DNA from: Woronichinia naegeliana WA131 | Lineage (GTDB): Bacteria > Cyanobacteriota > Cyanobacteriia > Cyanobacteriales > Microcystaceae | Reading direction: 5' to 3' | NCBI GenBank assembly: GCA_025370055.1 | Contig: CP073041.1 | Location: 5,240,272 to 5,304,271, forward strand | DNA: 64,000 bases | Shown: piece by piece, positions 36,309 to 44,394 of the stretch | Position numbering within the stretch: the stretch's first letter is position 1 | Layout: every line of letters begins with the position of its first letter | Translations under genes and position numbers: made by a program | The notes under the pieces: generated by a model | Databases searched by the model: none | What the model saw: only the letters and a program-made list of their open reading frames with translations | What the model was told of the DNA's origin: nothing

Positions 36309-37409
36309 TTAGCTGATTAAAGAAAATGTTAAATGAACAATAGTCTGCTTTTGGGGAATGCTTTCAATGTGTAGTTGTCCCCCATTTAATTCTACTAAAT
36401 ATTTAGCAATAACCAAACCGAAACCTTCTAAGTTACCTTTAGGATCACTGAGGGAACTTTTAGGATTTCCCATCCAATTTTCATACAATTCTGACTCCAT
36501 GCCCTGACCCGCATCGATAATGAATAAACGATATCGAGACTCATCTATTTGACTGACAACTTCCACCGTTGAACCAGGGAGAGAATAACGGAAGGCGTTA
36601 TCACTTAATTCTTCTATAATTTTTTTGAAATTGGTTTCAGATAAGGCAATCTTGGTATCCTGCAAGGTCAGTTTTAAATCTCGTAGGCGTTGATATTGTT
36701 GAGCTTTTAACTGGGCAACTTTAGTAATTACAGCACTGGGAAAACATTGACTGCGTTTGCTTTGATAGGCTTCTCTCATCTTTGGATTGCTGGCAATCAT
36801 CTCTAGTTGGGAATAGAGAGAGAGATTAATAAATAGGCGATGAATTTCGACCGAGTTATTTTCGATTTTCTCAGCGATTTCCTCAATCTCCTGAACGGTT
36901 AGGTTATCACTTAACTGCTTGAGAGTATTGGCAACACTGTGTAAGGGAGAGATCAGATTATTTAATCTTTTGGGCAGCGATCGCGTTAGACGATAACGAA
37001 AATCACTCAATTCCTGTTGAGCTTCTTCTTGTAAGCTGGCCTTTTTATCTAAGCGCAGACGAATTGAGAGTAACAGAGCCTTGATACTGTAGGGCTTGAT
37101 TAAATAATCATCGGCCCCTAAATCCATGCCAGCTCTTAATGATTCTAGCTCCGATTTAGCAGTTAGAAAAATTAAGGGAATATTTTTGGTAGAGGGATTT
37201 TGTCTGAGGTTTTGTAAGACTTCATAACCATCCATTTCTGGCATCATGACATCACAGAGAATCAGATCAGGAAGATGAGTTTGGGCTATTAATAGGCCCT
37301 CTTTGCCATTACTTGCCTCTAAGATCTGAAAACTCTCCAATTCTAGAATGTCCTGAAGATTTTTTCTAACTAAAAGATCATCCTCAATCAGTAGAATAGT
37401 CGTGGTCAT
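36309..37409 (-). CDS. Response regulator fused to a histidine-kinase module lacking the phosphoacceptor His
   Basis: 366 residues. The N-terminal receiver domain (1-120) has the acidic pocket (LIEDD), phospho-Asp in LILCDVMMPEMDG and Lys in DYLIKPYS. A dimerisation-like helical segment follows at about 135-200, with SLPKRLNNLISPL where typical cyanobacterial proteins have SLPHELRTPLNGI; the phosphoacceptor His is Lys here. The HATPase domain (about 245-366) keeps an N box (EELSDNAFRYS), a G1 box (DAGQGM) and a G2 box (GFGLVIAKYLVELNGG). ATP binding therefore looks possible but canonical autophosphorylation does not. It may act as a pseudokinase or phosphatase whose activity is gated by the receiver. 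The next gene (M48 peptidase) begins 4 bp downstream. Confidence 0.9.
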   Translation of the reverse strand: MTTTILLIEDDLLVRKNLQDILELESFQILEASNGKEGLLIAQTHLPDLILCDVMMPEMDGYEVLQNLRQNPSTKNIPLIFLTAKSELESLRAGMDLGADDYLIKPYSIKALLLSIRLRLDKKASLQEEAQQELSDFRYRLTRSLPKRLNNLISPLHSVANTLKQLSDNLTVQEIEEIAEKIENNSVEIHRLFINLSLYSQLEMIASNPKMREAYQSKRSQCFPSAVITKVAQLKAQQYQRLRDLKLTLQDTKIALSETNFKKIIEELSDNAFRYSLPGSTVEVVSQIDESRYRLFIIDAGQGMESELYENWMGNPKSSLSDPKGNLEGFGLVIAKYLVELNGGQLHIESIPQKQTIVHLTFSLIS

Positions 37410-37464
37410 GTTGCCTCTATGAAAATTAATTAAAACAGGCTAGGCTGATGTTTAATACCAACAT

Positions 37465-37893
37465 TTAGGTTAATAGCCAAGCTTTTACCCGTTGCAAATT
37501 TTTCCAGTCTGGTTTTCGTTCTAGACCATCTTCAATGTTGTCGGCCACGGTTTGGTAGATTTCCTTATCTAAGGACATAATTTGACCTGCCAGTTCCACA
37601 TGGGGACGCACACCAGGACGATTATTTTCTAACATTGCCAGCACTAAATTGACCTGGGCTTGGGGATGTTTGGCATCAATCTTAACGCTTTTCTGGGCTG
37701 CTTTTAGGGCCGCTTGTGGTTTGTCGGCAAGCAGATATAGCCAGGCCAAACAGGCCCACACGGTGGCATTGCGAGGGGCGCGATCGCAAATATCTTTAAA
37801 TACTGGAATGAGGGTGATTGGATCTTCTCCGGCTTTATAACGTTCTAGCCCTTGTTCAAAGTCTTGTACTACCAATTCAACGGTTTCAGTCAT
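37465..37893 (-). CDS. Tetratricopeptide-repeat protein
   Basis: I chose the ATG at 37893 (MTETVELVVQDFEQGLERY), because the longer frame to 37968 adds a serine/phenylalanine-rich stretch without helical repeat character. 142 residues; TPR helices occur at about 45-115 (ATVWACLAWLYLLADKPQAA followed by LKAAQKSVKIDAKHPQAQVN), one clear TPR plus a partial one. TPRs mediate protein-protein contacts; the partner is unknown. It lies between the sufA-like gene and the hybrid regulator, all on the minus strand. Confidence 0.8.
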   Translation of the reverse strand: MTETVELVVQDFEQGLERYKAGEDPITLIPVFKDICDRAPRNATVWACLAWLYLLADKPQAALKAAQKSVKIDAKHPQAQVNLVLAMLENNRPGVRPHVELAGQIMSLDKEIYQTVADNIEDGLERKPDWKNLQRVKAWLLT

Positions 37894-37987
37894 AGGTAAC
37901 GAGTAAGGTTCAGTAGGGAAAAATAAGCAGAAAAAAGAGGACGTGATGGACTGTCCCCTATCTACCATACTGGATCACGAAGCATCC

Positions 37988-38344
37988 TTAAACCCCAAAG
38001 GATTTTCCACAGCCACAGGTTTGATTGGCATTGGGATTGGTGAACTGGAAACCGCCGCCGATCATAGCGTTGCTATAGTCCAGCATCAGACCGTAGAGAT
38101 AAAGTAAACTTTTGCGATCGCAAACAATCTTAAACCCATCGTATTCAAAGACTTCATCATGTTCCGTAGTCTTGCTAGGGTCTTCAAAATCCATCAAGTA
38201 GGACATACCGGAACAACCACCTTGACGCACTCCCACCCGCAAACAAAGGTCTTGACCCTGTTGTTCTCGTAACATCAGGACGTGTCTCAGGGCAGTTTCA
38301 CTCAGTTGGATTCCTTGACGTTTGGTTTCTGTGGCTTGGGTCAT
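37988..38344 (-). CDS. A-type iron-sulfur cluster carrier (SufA/IscA/HesB family)
   Basis: I took the ATG at 38344 ([20 protein letters not shown]). An upstream ATG at 38386 would add 14 residues. About 118 residues with the three invariant cysteines: [12 protein letters not shown] and the C-terminal [10 protein letters not shown]. It carries nascent Fe-S clusters to target proteins during photosystem I and ferredoxin assembly. Length is typical for cyanobacterial SufA. It is preceded by a short intergenic gap and a broken gene interrupted by IS-C3. Confidence 0.93.
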   Translation of the reverse strand: MTQATETKRQGIQLSETALRHVLMLREQQGQDLCLRVGVRQGGCSGMSYLMDFEDPSKTTEHDEVFEYDGFKIVCDRKSLLYLYGLMLDYSNAMIGGGFQFTNPNANQTCGCGKSFGV

Positions 38345-38395
38345 ACTATTTATATCTCCTAAATCCTGGTGTCGAGGAATGGACAAGATCTTATT

Positions 38396-38575
38396 TTAAC
38401 AAGGGTATCCCTCTATAGTAGCGAGTTTGGCCGGAGAAAGACCAATCTCAACCGAATTGCTCGGTATGGCCTGAAGGCGATCGCTTAACTGGACATGTTT
38501 GTAGTACGACACGAAATCGAAGTAACTGAGATAGTCGTCGCCTTGTCCAGAAAAACTATAATCAAACAGTTGAGC
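38396..38575 (-). pseudogene. 3' part of an unidentified gene interrupted by IS-C3
   Basis: The frame reads AQLFDYSFSGQGDDYLSYFD, continues through FVSYYKHVQLSDRLQAIP and ends ...LATIEGYPC. It has the composition of real protein, not of an antisense frame. IS-C3 starts at 38576. Codons from the other side (39966 onwards) can be joined in frame as NLIA before AQLF, but no convincing N-terminus was found. I do not recognise the family. Confidence 0.4.
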
Positions 38576-38622
38576 GGGTGTGACCTTTAGTTGATGAAGG
38601 AAAAGAAAAGTGTTAACATGAG

Positions 38623-39051
38623 ATGAAAAGTGACAAAGAGGAAACAATGATGACAGCAAAACTAATTAATGTAGAGGGTTCAAAGATAAAAATAGAACTA
38701 ACATTAGAACTCAGTCGTTCAATGTTGGATACAGAAATAAATATTCAAAAAGGCTTAAACGAAGTAGGTTGCATCGCCAGCAAAGAAGCCTTGAAATATT
38801 TAGATACAGATGGTTCACCCTTAAAAATCGGTGAAGAAATCTGGAAGAGTAAGGGAGAGCAACCGAAAGAATATCAAACACCTTATGGTGAGGTTATAGT
38901 GAATCGTCATGTATATCAGCGTTCACCTTTGAGGAAAAACGTATTGCCCCTTAGAAAGAGAAGCAAGGATAATCATAACATCAACGCCATTATTGGCAAA
39001 ACAGGTATCCTCAAAAATGTCAGGGATGGCAGGCAAAGAGGTGAAAAATGA
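38623..39051 (+). CDS. IS-C3 orfA (N-terminal part of ISKra4-like transposase)
   Basis: Same 142-residue frame as in copy 1, from MKSDKEETMMTAKLINVEGS. Register with the family is lost after LRKNV, where homology continues in the +1 frame. The GGAAAAAC run is the probable shift point. Confidence 0.7.
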   Translation: MKSDKEETMMTAKLINVEGSKIKIELTLELSRSMLDTEINIQKGLNEVGCIASKEALKYLDTDGSPLKIGEEIWKSKGEQPKEYQTPYGEVIVNRHVYQRSPLRKNVLPLRKRSKDNHNINAIIGKTGILKNVRDGRQRGEK

Positions 39052-39931
39052 TTTATTAGAAAATCATGGTAGAAAAGTAGCGCTATCCTATATCCAAAGA
39101 TTGAGTGAAGCAGTAGGAAGTGTGGTACAGGCAAAAGAAGAAGCGTGGAGTTATGCCCCGCCCAAGGAGGATAGCCAAATTGCAACAGTGGGAATAGGAT
39201 TAGATGGAACCTGTATGCTGATGTGTGAGGATGGCTACCGTGAAGCAATGGTGGGAACCGTTTCCCTATACGATAGTGAGGGAGAACGTCAACAGACAAT
39301 CTATCTAGGTGCGGCACCAGAGTACGGAAAAAAGAGTTTTCTAGAAAGATTGGAAAGAGAAATTGAGCGAGCGAAAAACCGTTATCCAGAGGCAAAATTT
39401 GTCGGTATAGCAGATGGTGCAGAATCAAATTGGAAGTTTTTAGAAAAGCAGACGGAAGAACAGATATTAGATTTCTATCATGCCTCTGGTTACTTAGGAG
39501 CGTTGGCAGAAGCGTTGCATCCGAATACCGTGTCAAAACAAAAAGAATGGTTGACTGAAAATTGTCGAGAACTCAAGCATGAAAAAGGAAAAGCAGGAGA
39601 ACTGCTAAATCTGATGAAAGAAGTCAAAGAAGAAAAAAGTCATTCTAAGAATCTTACCGAGAAACTACAAGCGGCGATTACTTATTACGAGAATCATCAG
39701 CATCAAATGGATTATGCTGAATACTTAGAGAAAAAGTATCCGATTGGTTCAGGTGTTACGGAAGCAGCTTGTAAGACGTTGGTCAAACAACGATTATGTT
39801 GTTCAGGAATGCGATGGAAGGAAAAAGGAGCAGGAATTATTTTGAGCCTACGAGCTTTGGTATTGACCAAGGAACGATGGAGTCAATTTTGGGCAAAACT
39901 TGATCAATATGGGTTCCCTGTAGAACCCTGA
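38993..39931 (+). CDS. IS-C3 orfB (catalytic part)
   Basis: 312 residues with the complete catalytic core, including GIGLDGTCMLMCEDGYREAM, FVGIADGAESNWKF and YPIGSGVTEAACKTLVKQRL. The ATG given is internal: homology extends upstream in this frame to GKTYCPLEREARII, so the working product is probably an orfA-orfB fusion of about 425 residues made by +1 (or -2) frameshifting. Confidence 0.78.
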   Translation: MAKQVSSKMSGMAGKEVKNDLLENHGRKVALSYIQRLSEAVGSVVQAKEEAWSYAPPKEDSQIATVGIGLDGTCMLMCEDGYREAMVGTVSLYDSEGERQQTIYLGAAPEYGKKSFLERLEREIERAKNRYPEAKFVGIADGAESNWKFLEKQTEEQILDFYHASGYLGALAEALHPNTVSKQKEWLTENCRELKHEKGKAGELLNLMKEVKEEKSHSKNLTEKLQAAITYYENHQHQMDYAEYLEKKYPIGSGVTEAACKTLVKQRLCCSGMRWKEKGAGIILSLRALVLTKERWSQFWAKLDQYGFPVEP

Positions 39932-40062
39932 TTACAACAGCTTTTATCAACTAAAGGTCGCACCCAGTTGAGCAATTAAGTTTTTTATATTGCTTCGTGA
40001 GTACCTCGTGGGTAAAGCAGTTCTGATTTACCGACGCGACGAAATTCTTTGGAGATGGAGAG

Positions 40063-40710
40063 ATGCCAGTCAAAATTGCGATCGCCCAAATTCACGTTGC
40101 GCCTGGTCAGCGAGTCAGGCTGGAAAATATTAGCTGGCAAGAATTTGAAGAGACGTTAGAAGATTTAGGAGAGCATCGTCATTCCCATATCGCCTATTAC
40201 CAAGGAGTTTTAGAGCTTCGGATGCCATTACCAGGACACGAACGAACAAAAGTTTTGATTTCTCACTTGTTAGTGATTTTATTGGATGAGTTAAATTTAG
40301 AGTGGGAATCCTTGGGATCAACTACCTTTAAAAGTCCAACAATGCAGGCCGGGATTGAACCTGATGATTGTTTTTATATTCAGAATTATCAGGCCATGAT
40401 TGGGAAACAGCGACTGGATCTGGCCGTTGCTCCTGTCCCTGATTTGGCAATTGAAGTAGATTTAACATCAATGACGCAAATCAGTGCCTATGAAGCCTTG
40501 GCAATAGCTGAAATTTGGCGTTATGAAAGGGGCAAATTAGAGATTAGTGTCTTGGAAAACGGGCGATATATTAATGTTTTAACCAGTAAAATTTTTCCTT
40601 CTATACCTGTCATTGAGGGAATTTCTGAGTTTGTAGAAAAAAGTGAGGAGAGGCCGATGAGTGCCTTGGGACGGGAATTTCGCCAATGGCTAAAGGATTA
40701 TTGTTTGTAA
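40063..40710 (+). CDS. Uma2-family (DUF820) restriction-endonuclease-like protein
   Basis: 215 residues of the cyanobacteria-enriched Uma2 family. It shows the N-terminal SWQEFEETLEDL, YYQGVLELRMPLPGHERTKV (catalytic Glu), EPDDCFYIQN (first metal Asp) and PVPDLAIEVDLTS (Asp/Glu metal site), followed by YEALAIAEIWRYERGKLEIS. Active-site residues are intact. The cellular role is unknown; the fold belongs to PD-(D/E)XK nucleases. A GGAGATGGAGAG ribosome-site-like stretch precedes the ATG. Confidence 0.92.
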   Translation: MPVKIAIAQIHVAPGQRVRLENISWQEFEETLEDLGEHRHSHIAYYQGVLELRMPLPGHERTKVLISHLLVILLDELNLEWESLGSTTFKSPTMQAGIEPDDCFYIQNYQAMIGKQRLDLAVAPVPDLAIEVDLTSMTQISAYEALAIAEIWRYERGKLEISVLENGRYINVLTSKIFPSIPVIEGISEFVEKSEERPMSALGREFRQWLKDYCL

Positions 40711-40784
40711 GCCGGTCAATATTCATGCTTCTGAAGTCTGGAAGTCTTGGGAGATCGCTGCTCTGAGCCTAGCAATCATCTCCC

Positions 40785-40824
40785 TCGCCCTAGAAAGACG
40801 GGTTTTAAAACCCATTTCTCTGAT
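40785..40824. repeat. Dispersed palindromic repeat upstream of HEAT-repeat gene (copy 2)
   Basis: CGCCCTAGAAAGACGGGTTT followed by TAAAACCCATTTCTCTGAT. It is the inverse counterpart of 17035-17075. The CGGGTTTTAAAACCC core can fold, and it ends 13 bp before the next start codon. Confidence 0.55.
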
Positions 40825-40837
40825 AATCTAGAACTGT

Positions 40838-41587
40838 ATGCGTAATCATGATGACCTAAGCCTCCTTGAGGATCACTTCGATGACCCGTTAGAGCAGCTT
40901 GATGCTGATAACCTGGCGGACTCTCCTCCCCCTGATCCAGAAATAATGTTGTCGCTTCTGGCCGATCCGGATGCGTCTCAACGGATGCTGGCTGCACGAG
41001 CTTTTTGTGAATTACAGGATGAGCGATCAATCCCTACTCTGATTCAACTATTGGGAGATATTTGCCCTCTAGTGCGAGTCAGTACAGCCTACGCTTTGGG
41101 CAGAAATACCCATGTAGATGCGGTGGAGCCTTTGATTCACCTTTTAGCAACGGATTGGAATGGCTATGTCCGCAAAGGTGTGGTTTGGGCCCTGGGGAAT
41201 TGCCGCGATCGCCGGGCCTTACAACCCTTGATCCACGCCTTAAAAACAGATATTTCTGCGGTGCGTCTATGGGCGGCAAGTAGTTTACCCCCGATTGCCA
41301 GTTTGGCCTACGAAGATGTCATTTCAACCATTCCTCCTATTATTGAGGCTCTGCGTCGAGATAAGATGTCTGCGGTTCGGAGTAACTGTGCCTGGGCGAT
41401 CGGCCAACTCTGCCGAGAATTACCGTCTAACGTCGTCTATGCAACGGCGATCGATGCTTTACTTGAGGCTTTGGTAGAGGATGAGGATTTTGGGGTAAAA
41501 GAAGATGCTAAGGCTTCCCTGTTGCGGTTAGGTGATCCGAGGGGATTACAAATGATTGAAGATTTGGAATTGGAAGGATTGATTTAA
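40838..41587 (+). CDS. HEAT-repeat protein (phycobilisome-lyase-like HEAT family)
   Basis: 249 residues. An acidic N-terminus (LLEDHFDDPLEQLDADNLAD) precedes about five HEAT units of roughly 31 residues, recognisable as ASQRMLAARAFCELQDERSI, CPLVRVSTAYALGRNTHVDA, NGYVRKGVVWALGNCRDRRA, SAVRLWAASSLPPI and SAVRSNCAWAIGQL. Proteins of this type include CpcE/NblB-like factors as well as many of unknown role. The repeats are a protein-interaction scaffold, and nothing specifically indicates bilin chemistry. It is followed 63 bp later by ubiX on the same strand. Confidence 0.87.
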   Translation: MRNHDDLSLLEDHFDDPLEQLDADNLADSPPPDPEIMLSLLADPDASQRMLAARAFCELQDERSIPTLIQLLGDICPLVRVSTAYALGRNTHVDAVEPLIHLLATDWNGYVRKGVVWALGNCRDRRALQPLIHALKTDISAVRLWAASSLPPIASLAYEDVISTIPPIIEALRRDKMSAVRSNCAWAIGQLCRELPSNVVYATAIDALLEALVEDEDFGVKEDAKASLLRLGDPRGLQMIEDLELEGLI

Positions 41588-41650
41588 GTTTTTGTTTTAA
41601 GTTCTGACTCTGTAGAACAGTGTAAACCCTGGCTAAACATTAAGACAATC

Positions 41651-42265
41651 ATGACCAAACCGTTAATTTTGGGAGTCAGTGGAGCTTCTGGCTTGATCTA
41701 TGCTGTTCGTACCATCAAATACTTATTGGAAGCCGATTACGCTATTGAATTAGTGGCATCCAAAGCAACCTATCAGGTTTGGCAAGCTGAACAAGCGATC
41801 CGAATGCCCTCTGAACCCGAAGCTCAGGAAGAATTTTGGCGATCGCAGTCTGGTGTGATCAGTCAGGGAAAATTGCATTGTCACCGTTGGGGAGATGTGG
41901 GAGCAACCATTGCCAGTGGTTCTTTTCGTACCTTGGGAATGATTGTCATTCCTTGCAGTATGAGTACGGTGGCCAAACTGGCAGCCGGTTTAAGTTCGGA
42001 TTTATTGGAAAGAGCGGCAGATGTGCAAATCAAGGAAAGCCGTCCTCTGGTGATTGTGCCCCGTGAAACCCCTTTTAGTGTTATCCATTTACGGAATTTA
42101 ACGACCTTAGCGGAGGCAGGCGTGAGGATTGTTCCCGCTATTCCGGCCTGGTATCATCATCCCCAATCCATAGAAGATTTAGTAGATTTTGTTGTGGCTA
42201 GGACTCTGGATCAATTAGAGATTGATTGTGTTCCTCTTCAACGTTGGCAAGGATCATCATTGTGA
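41651..42265 (+). CDS. ubiX: Flavin prenyltransferase UbiX
   Basis: 204 residues of the UbiX/Pad1 flavoprotein family. It has the N-terminal FMN site LGVSGASGLIYAVRTIKYL, the ASGSFRTLGMIVIPCSMSTV segment, LLERAADVQIKESRPLVIVP and RETPFSVIHLRNLTTLAEAG. It prenylates FMN to make the cofactor of UbiD-type decarboxylases, needed for plastoquinone-type quinone synthesis. Length is normal. Confidence 0.96.
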   Translation: MTKPLILGVSGASGLIYAVRTIKYLLEADYAIELVASKATYQVWQAEQAIRMPSEPEAQEEFWRSQSGVISQGKLHCHRWGDVGATIASGSFRTLGMIVIPCSMSTVAKLAAGLSSDLLERAADVQIKESRPLVIVPRETPFSVIHLRNLTTLAEAGVRIVPAIPAWYHHPQSIEDLVDFVVARTLDQLEIDCVPLQRWQGSSL

Positions 42266-42363
42266 GGTGTAAAAACGCGATCGCACTTTCACATTCCAGC
42301 CAGGAGACGGCGATCGCACTAGATTGGTTTGTTTTTTGAACAAAAGGGGGAGAAATTTTAGAT

Positions 42364-42762
42364 TTATCGCCATACAGAGATTTTCATTACGTCAAAATGA
42401 TAGTCATAAGTCCAGACAGGTATATTTAATTCATCGGCTAAGATAGCAGTAAGAGCATCAACAATGGTAATGGTTTGATCGGGAAATTGTTGAACTTTTT
42501 TAATGGCTTTTAAATATTGTTCTTCTGTGGGGTTGAGTAGATTAGCAGACTCTAAGCAATTTTGGCTAAAACGAGTTGCTTGTTCAAATCCTAAGCGATA
42601 TAAAGTTAGGCTATAGGCTTCAATATAAACAGGAAAAGAAACAACAACAATTAATTTTTCTGTGGCAATACGTTGAATTTCTGCTTGTGCTCTAGCATGA
42701 AATTGATCGCTAGTATCTATGGCTCCATAGAGGGGTGTGGTATCGGCAAGAATGGCTTTCAA
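42364..42762 (-). CDS. PIN-domain toxin-like ribonuclease
   Basis: 132 residues of PIN fold. Metal-binding acidic residues are seen at ILADTTPLYGAIDTSD (first Asp), a middle Glu in VYIEAYSL, and TIVDALTAILADE with WTYDYHFDVM near the end. VapC-type PIN proteins cleave tRNA or rRNA. It overlaps the stop of the upstream antitoxin-like gene by 4 bp (ATGA), the standard toxin-antitoxin layout. Confidence 0.85.
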   Translation of the reverse strand: MKAILADTTPLYGAIDTSDQFHARAQAEIQRIATEKLIVVVSFPVYIEAYSLTLYRLGFEQATRFSQNCLESANLLNPTEEQYLKAIKKVQQFPDQTITIVDALTAILADELNIPVWTYDYHFDVMKISVWR

Positions 42763-43025
42763 GATTCGGTCTGATTCAGTTTTTGAGAGAGGATAAATTC
42801 GTTTAAAACAACATCGTGATTGATAGCGGTATCATTATAGCCACTACCGATGGGAGCGGGATCAAGATGAAATGTTTTTCGCGGTTTGGTTAAATAGCCT
42901 TTAGCGATTAGAAAGGATTCTAAGGCCGTTTGGACGGTATCAGCAGAGGATGTTTGCTGTTCTTGGGTATAGGTTGTGAGGGCATTAAGGATGGGTAAGG
43001 GGAGATCAAGGGTTATTTGGGGCAT
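42759..43025 (-). CDS. Antitoxin-like partner of the PIN protein
   Basis: I chose the ATG at 43025 (MPQITLDLPLPILNALTTY), since the longer frame from 43076 adds a non-conserved basic stretch. About 88 residues. The beta-strand plus helix start (QITLDLPLPILNALTTYTQE) resembles ribbon-helix-helix-type antitoxins. The rest (KTFHLDPAPIGSGYND) would contact the toxin. Assignment rests mainly on the ATGA overlap with the PIN gene. Confidence 0.7.
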   Translation of the reverse strand: MPQITLDLPLPILNALTTYTQEQQTSSADTVQTALESFLIAKGYLTKPRKTFHLDPAPIGSGYNDTAINHDVVLNEFILSQKLNQTES

Positions 43026-43221
43026 CGTTATCAATTTTTTGTTGTTTAAAAATTCTAGCATCTTGCCGATAATCATTAATCGCTCTTATCGAGCATCATT
43101 AAACTGACAATGATCGCTTTTTTATCTTTTGTTTAAGAATGATTGCTTTTTTAATTTTTAACAACAGGGGAAGGGCGATCGCCTATTCAAGTAGAAAAAA
43201 AGTGATCGCCAAAATCATCAA

Positions 43222-43548
43222 TTATTTGCGCTGTTTAGCTAGGAAATAGGCATCATCGTGTTCTGCAAAGCTTACAATAATAACTCGTTGTGGTGATGGC
43301 TTTTCATAAATGCGATAAACTAAGCGATAGGAAATCTGATTCCAGTCAATCTCTAAGGCACGAAATCCCCTGAGTTTACCGATTAAACTATGACTCGGAA
43401 AACCTAGTGTTTTGTACGGATCTAAGGACAAAATATTGTAATATTGGGGCCATTTTTTCTGTAATTCTGATGGTAAGCTAGCAATGTCTGATTGTACATC
43501 AGGAAAAATTTGTATTAGATATAATCCCTTGTTTTTGCTCATGGGCAA
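43222..43548 (-). CDS. RelE/ParE-superfamily toxin-like protein
   Basis: 108 residues. The pattern IQIFPDVQSDIASLPSELQK, LRGFRALEIDWNQISYRLVY followed by RIYE, and VIIVSFAEHDDAYFLAKQRK matches the RelE/ParE/HigB fold (translation-inhibiting or gyrase-targeting toxins). It overlaps the preceding antitoxin-like frame by 50 bp. The true start could be MSKNKGLYLIQIF, six bases downstream of the one given. Confidence 0.78.
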   Translation of the reverse strand: MPMSKNKGLYLIQIFPDVQSDIASLPSELQKKWPQYYNILSLDPYKTLGFPSHSLIGKLRGFRALEIDWNQISYRLVYRIYEKPSPQRVIIVSFAEHDDAYFLAKQRK

Positions 43549-43795
43549 TCCATTCTTTTAATGCCGTTTCATCAATTTCTTGCCCGGGTTCCATGACGGT
43601 GATCCACTGACTCGAATCCTTTAGCAAGGGTAATCGAGCGATCGCCAATGCTTCAGCCGATAAGGTTTTAGGTTGTTCCTCCAGGATAATAATCACTTCA
43701 ACCGTTTTTCCCTCTGGTAAGCGATCATCTTGAATTTCAATTCTACCCTGGGATTTAACGAGAGCCTGTTGTCGAAAGGTTTTAGTCATAACCAT
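43499..43795 (-). CDS. Antitoxin-like partner of the RelE/ParE protein
   Basis: About 98 residues, starting MVMTKTFRQQALVKSQGRIE or six bases later at MTKTFR. The part GRIEIQDDRLPEGKTVEVII followed by ILEE looks like the beta-rich DNA-binding region of AbrB/DUF-type antitoxins, and the acidic tail (MEPGQEIDETALKEWIAHE) fits a toxin-binding segment. The call depends on its tight overlap with the toxin-like gene. Confidence 0.65.
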   Translation of the reverse strand: MVMTKTFRQQALVKSQGRIEIQDDRLPEGKTVEVIIILEEQPKTLSAEALAIARLPLLKDSSQWITVMEPGQEIDETALKEWIAHEQKQGIISNTNFS

Positions 43796-43847
43796 CACTC
43801 GTAAGGAAATTAGTTTTATGATAACAAGTTAGAAAAGATTATGCTCT

Positions 43848-43954
43848 GCGATCGCGGTTTTAAATTTTCATAGAGGAAGGAAAGGGCGATCACGTTTTAT
43901 TCTTTGTAAGGAATGATCGCTTTTTTATCTTGTGTTAGGGGCGATCGCGGTTTT
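43848..43954. repeat. HIP1-centred composite intergenic repeat, copy a
   Basis: GCGATCGCGGTTTTAAATTT, then TCATAGAGGAAGGAAAGGGC followed by GATCAC and, after a spacer, TTTTTTATCTTGTGTTAGGGGCGATCGC. The same modules recur at 44447-44527. Confidence 0.75.
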
Positions 43955-43987
43955 AAATTTTAATTCAGAAGAAGATAGCGATCTCTG

Positions 43988-44197
43988 CTATCTCAAGTCA
44001 TCTTCGGTTAGATCAGCATCTTTTAAAATACTTTTAAGAGTACCAATTGGTAAATCTTTATTGCCATGAATAGGAATAGATAAAATGACTCTCATTCCTT
44101 GTTTTGTATAAATATGATGGCTACTACTAACACGCTTTAACTGCCAACCTTAACGTTCAACAATTTTACAAAGAGCTTTACCAGAGATAGATTTCAT
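43988..44197 (-). pseudogene. hicA: HicA-type toxin gene with premature stop
   Basis: The frame reads MKSISGKALCKIVER, then TAA (44150-44152), then GWQLKRVSSSHHIYTKQGMR followed by VILSIPIHGNKDLPIG and ending TEDDLR. Apart from the stop at codon 16 the 69-codon gene is a textbook HicA mRNA interferase, including the catalytic-His region SHHIYTK. Its start overlaps the HicB stop (ATGA), reversing the common toxin-first order. The lesion would kill the toxin unless translation restarts; no internal ATG precedes the active-site His. Confidence 0.88.
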
Positions 44198-44394
44198 AAT
44201 GATAATTCGATTAGCTCTTTTTCTGCTTCGATTTCTGTTTCTTGACTCGCAACTTCAAGCCAGCCTTGAACTGCATCTTGCAACATTTCTAATAATTGTT
44301 CATAACTTTCTCCCCAGGTATGACAACCTGGCAAAGCGGGTACGGAACCGCACCAAACCCCGTCTTCTTGCCAAATCAAGGCTTTAACTTTCAT
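44194..44394 (-). CDS. hicB: HicB-type antitoxin
   Basis: 66 residues from the ATG at 44394 (MKVKALIWQEDGVWCGSVPA). An upstream start at 44415 is possible. The partial RNase-H-like HicB fold is seen as GVWCGSVPALPGCHTWGESY and EQLLEMLQDAVQGWLEVASQ. The gene is intact while its toxin partner has a nonsense codon. It may be a solitary remnant or may act on other HicA toxins. Confidence 0.88.
   Translation of the reverse strand: MKVKALIWQEDGVWCGSVPALPGCHTWGESYEQLLEMLQDAVQGWLEVASQETEIEAEKELIELSL

Larger units (their letters stand above)
38576..39965 (+). mobile_element. IS-C copy 3 (complete, 1390 bp)
   Basis: Ends are GGGTGTGACCTTTAGTTGAT and ...CTAAAGGTCGCACCC. An 8-bp duplication AGTTGAGC is at 38568-38575 and 39966-39973. 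This copy and copy 4 define the family. Confidence 0.95.
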
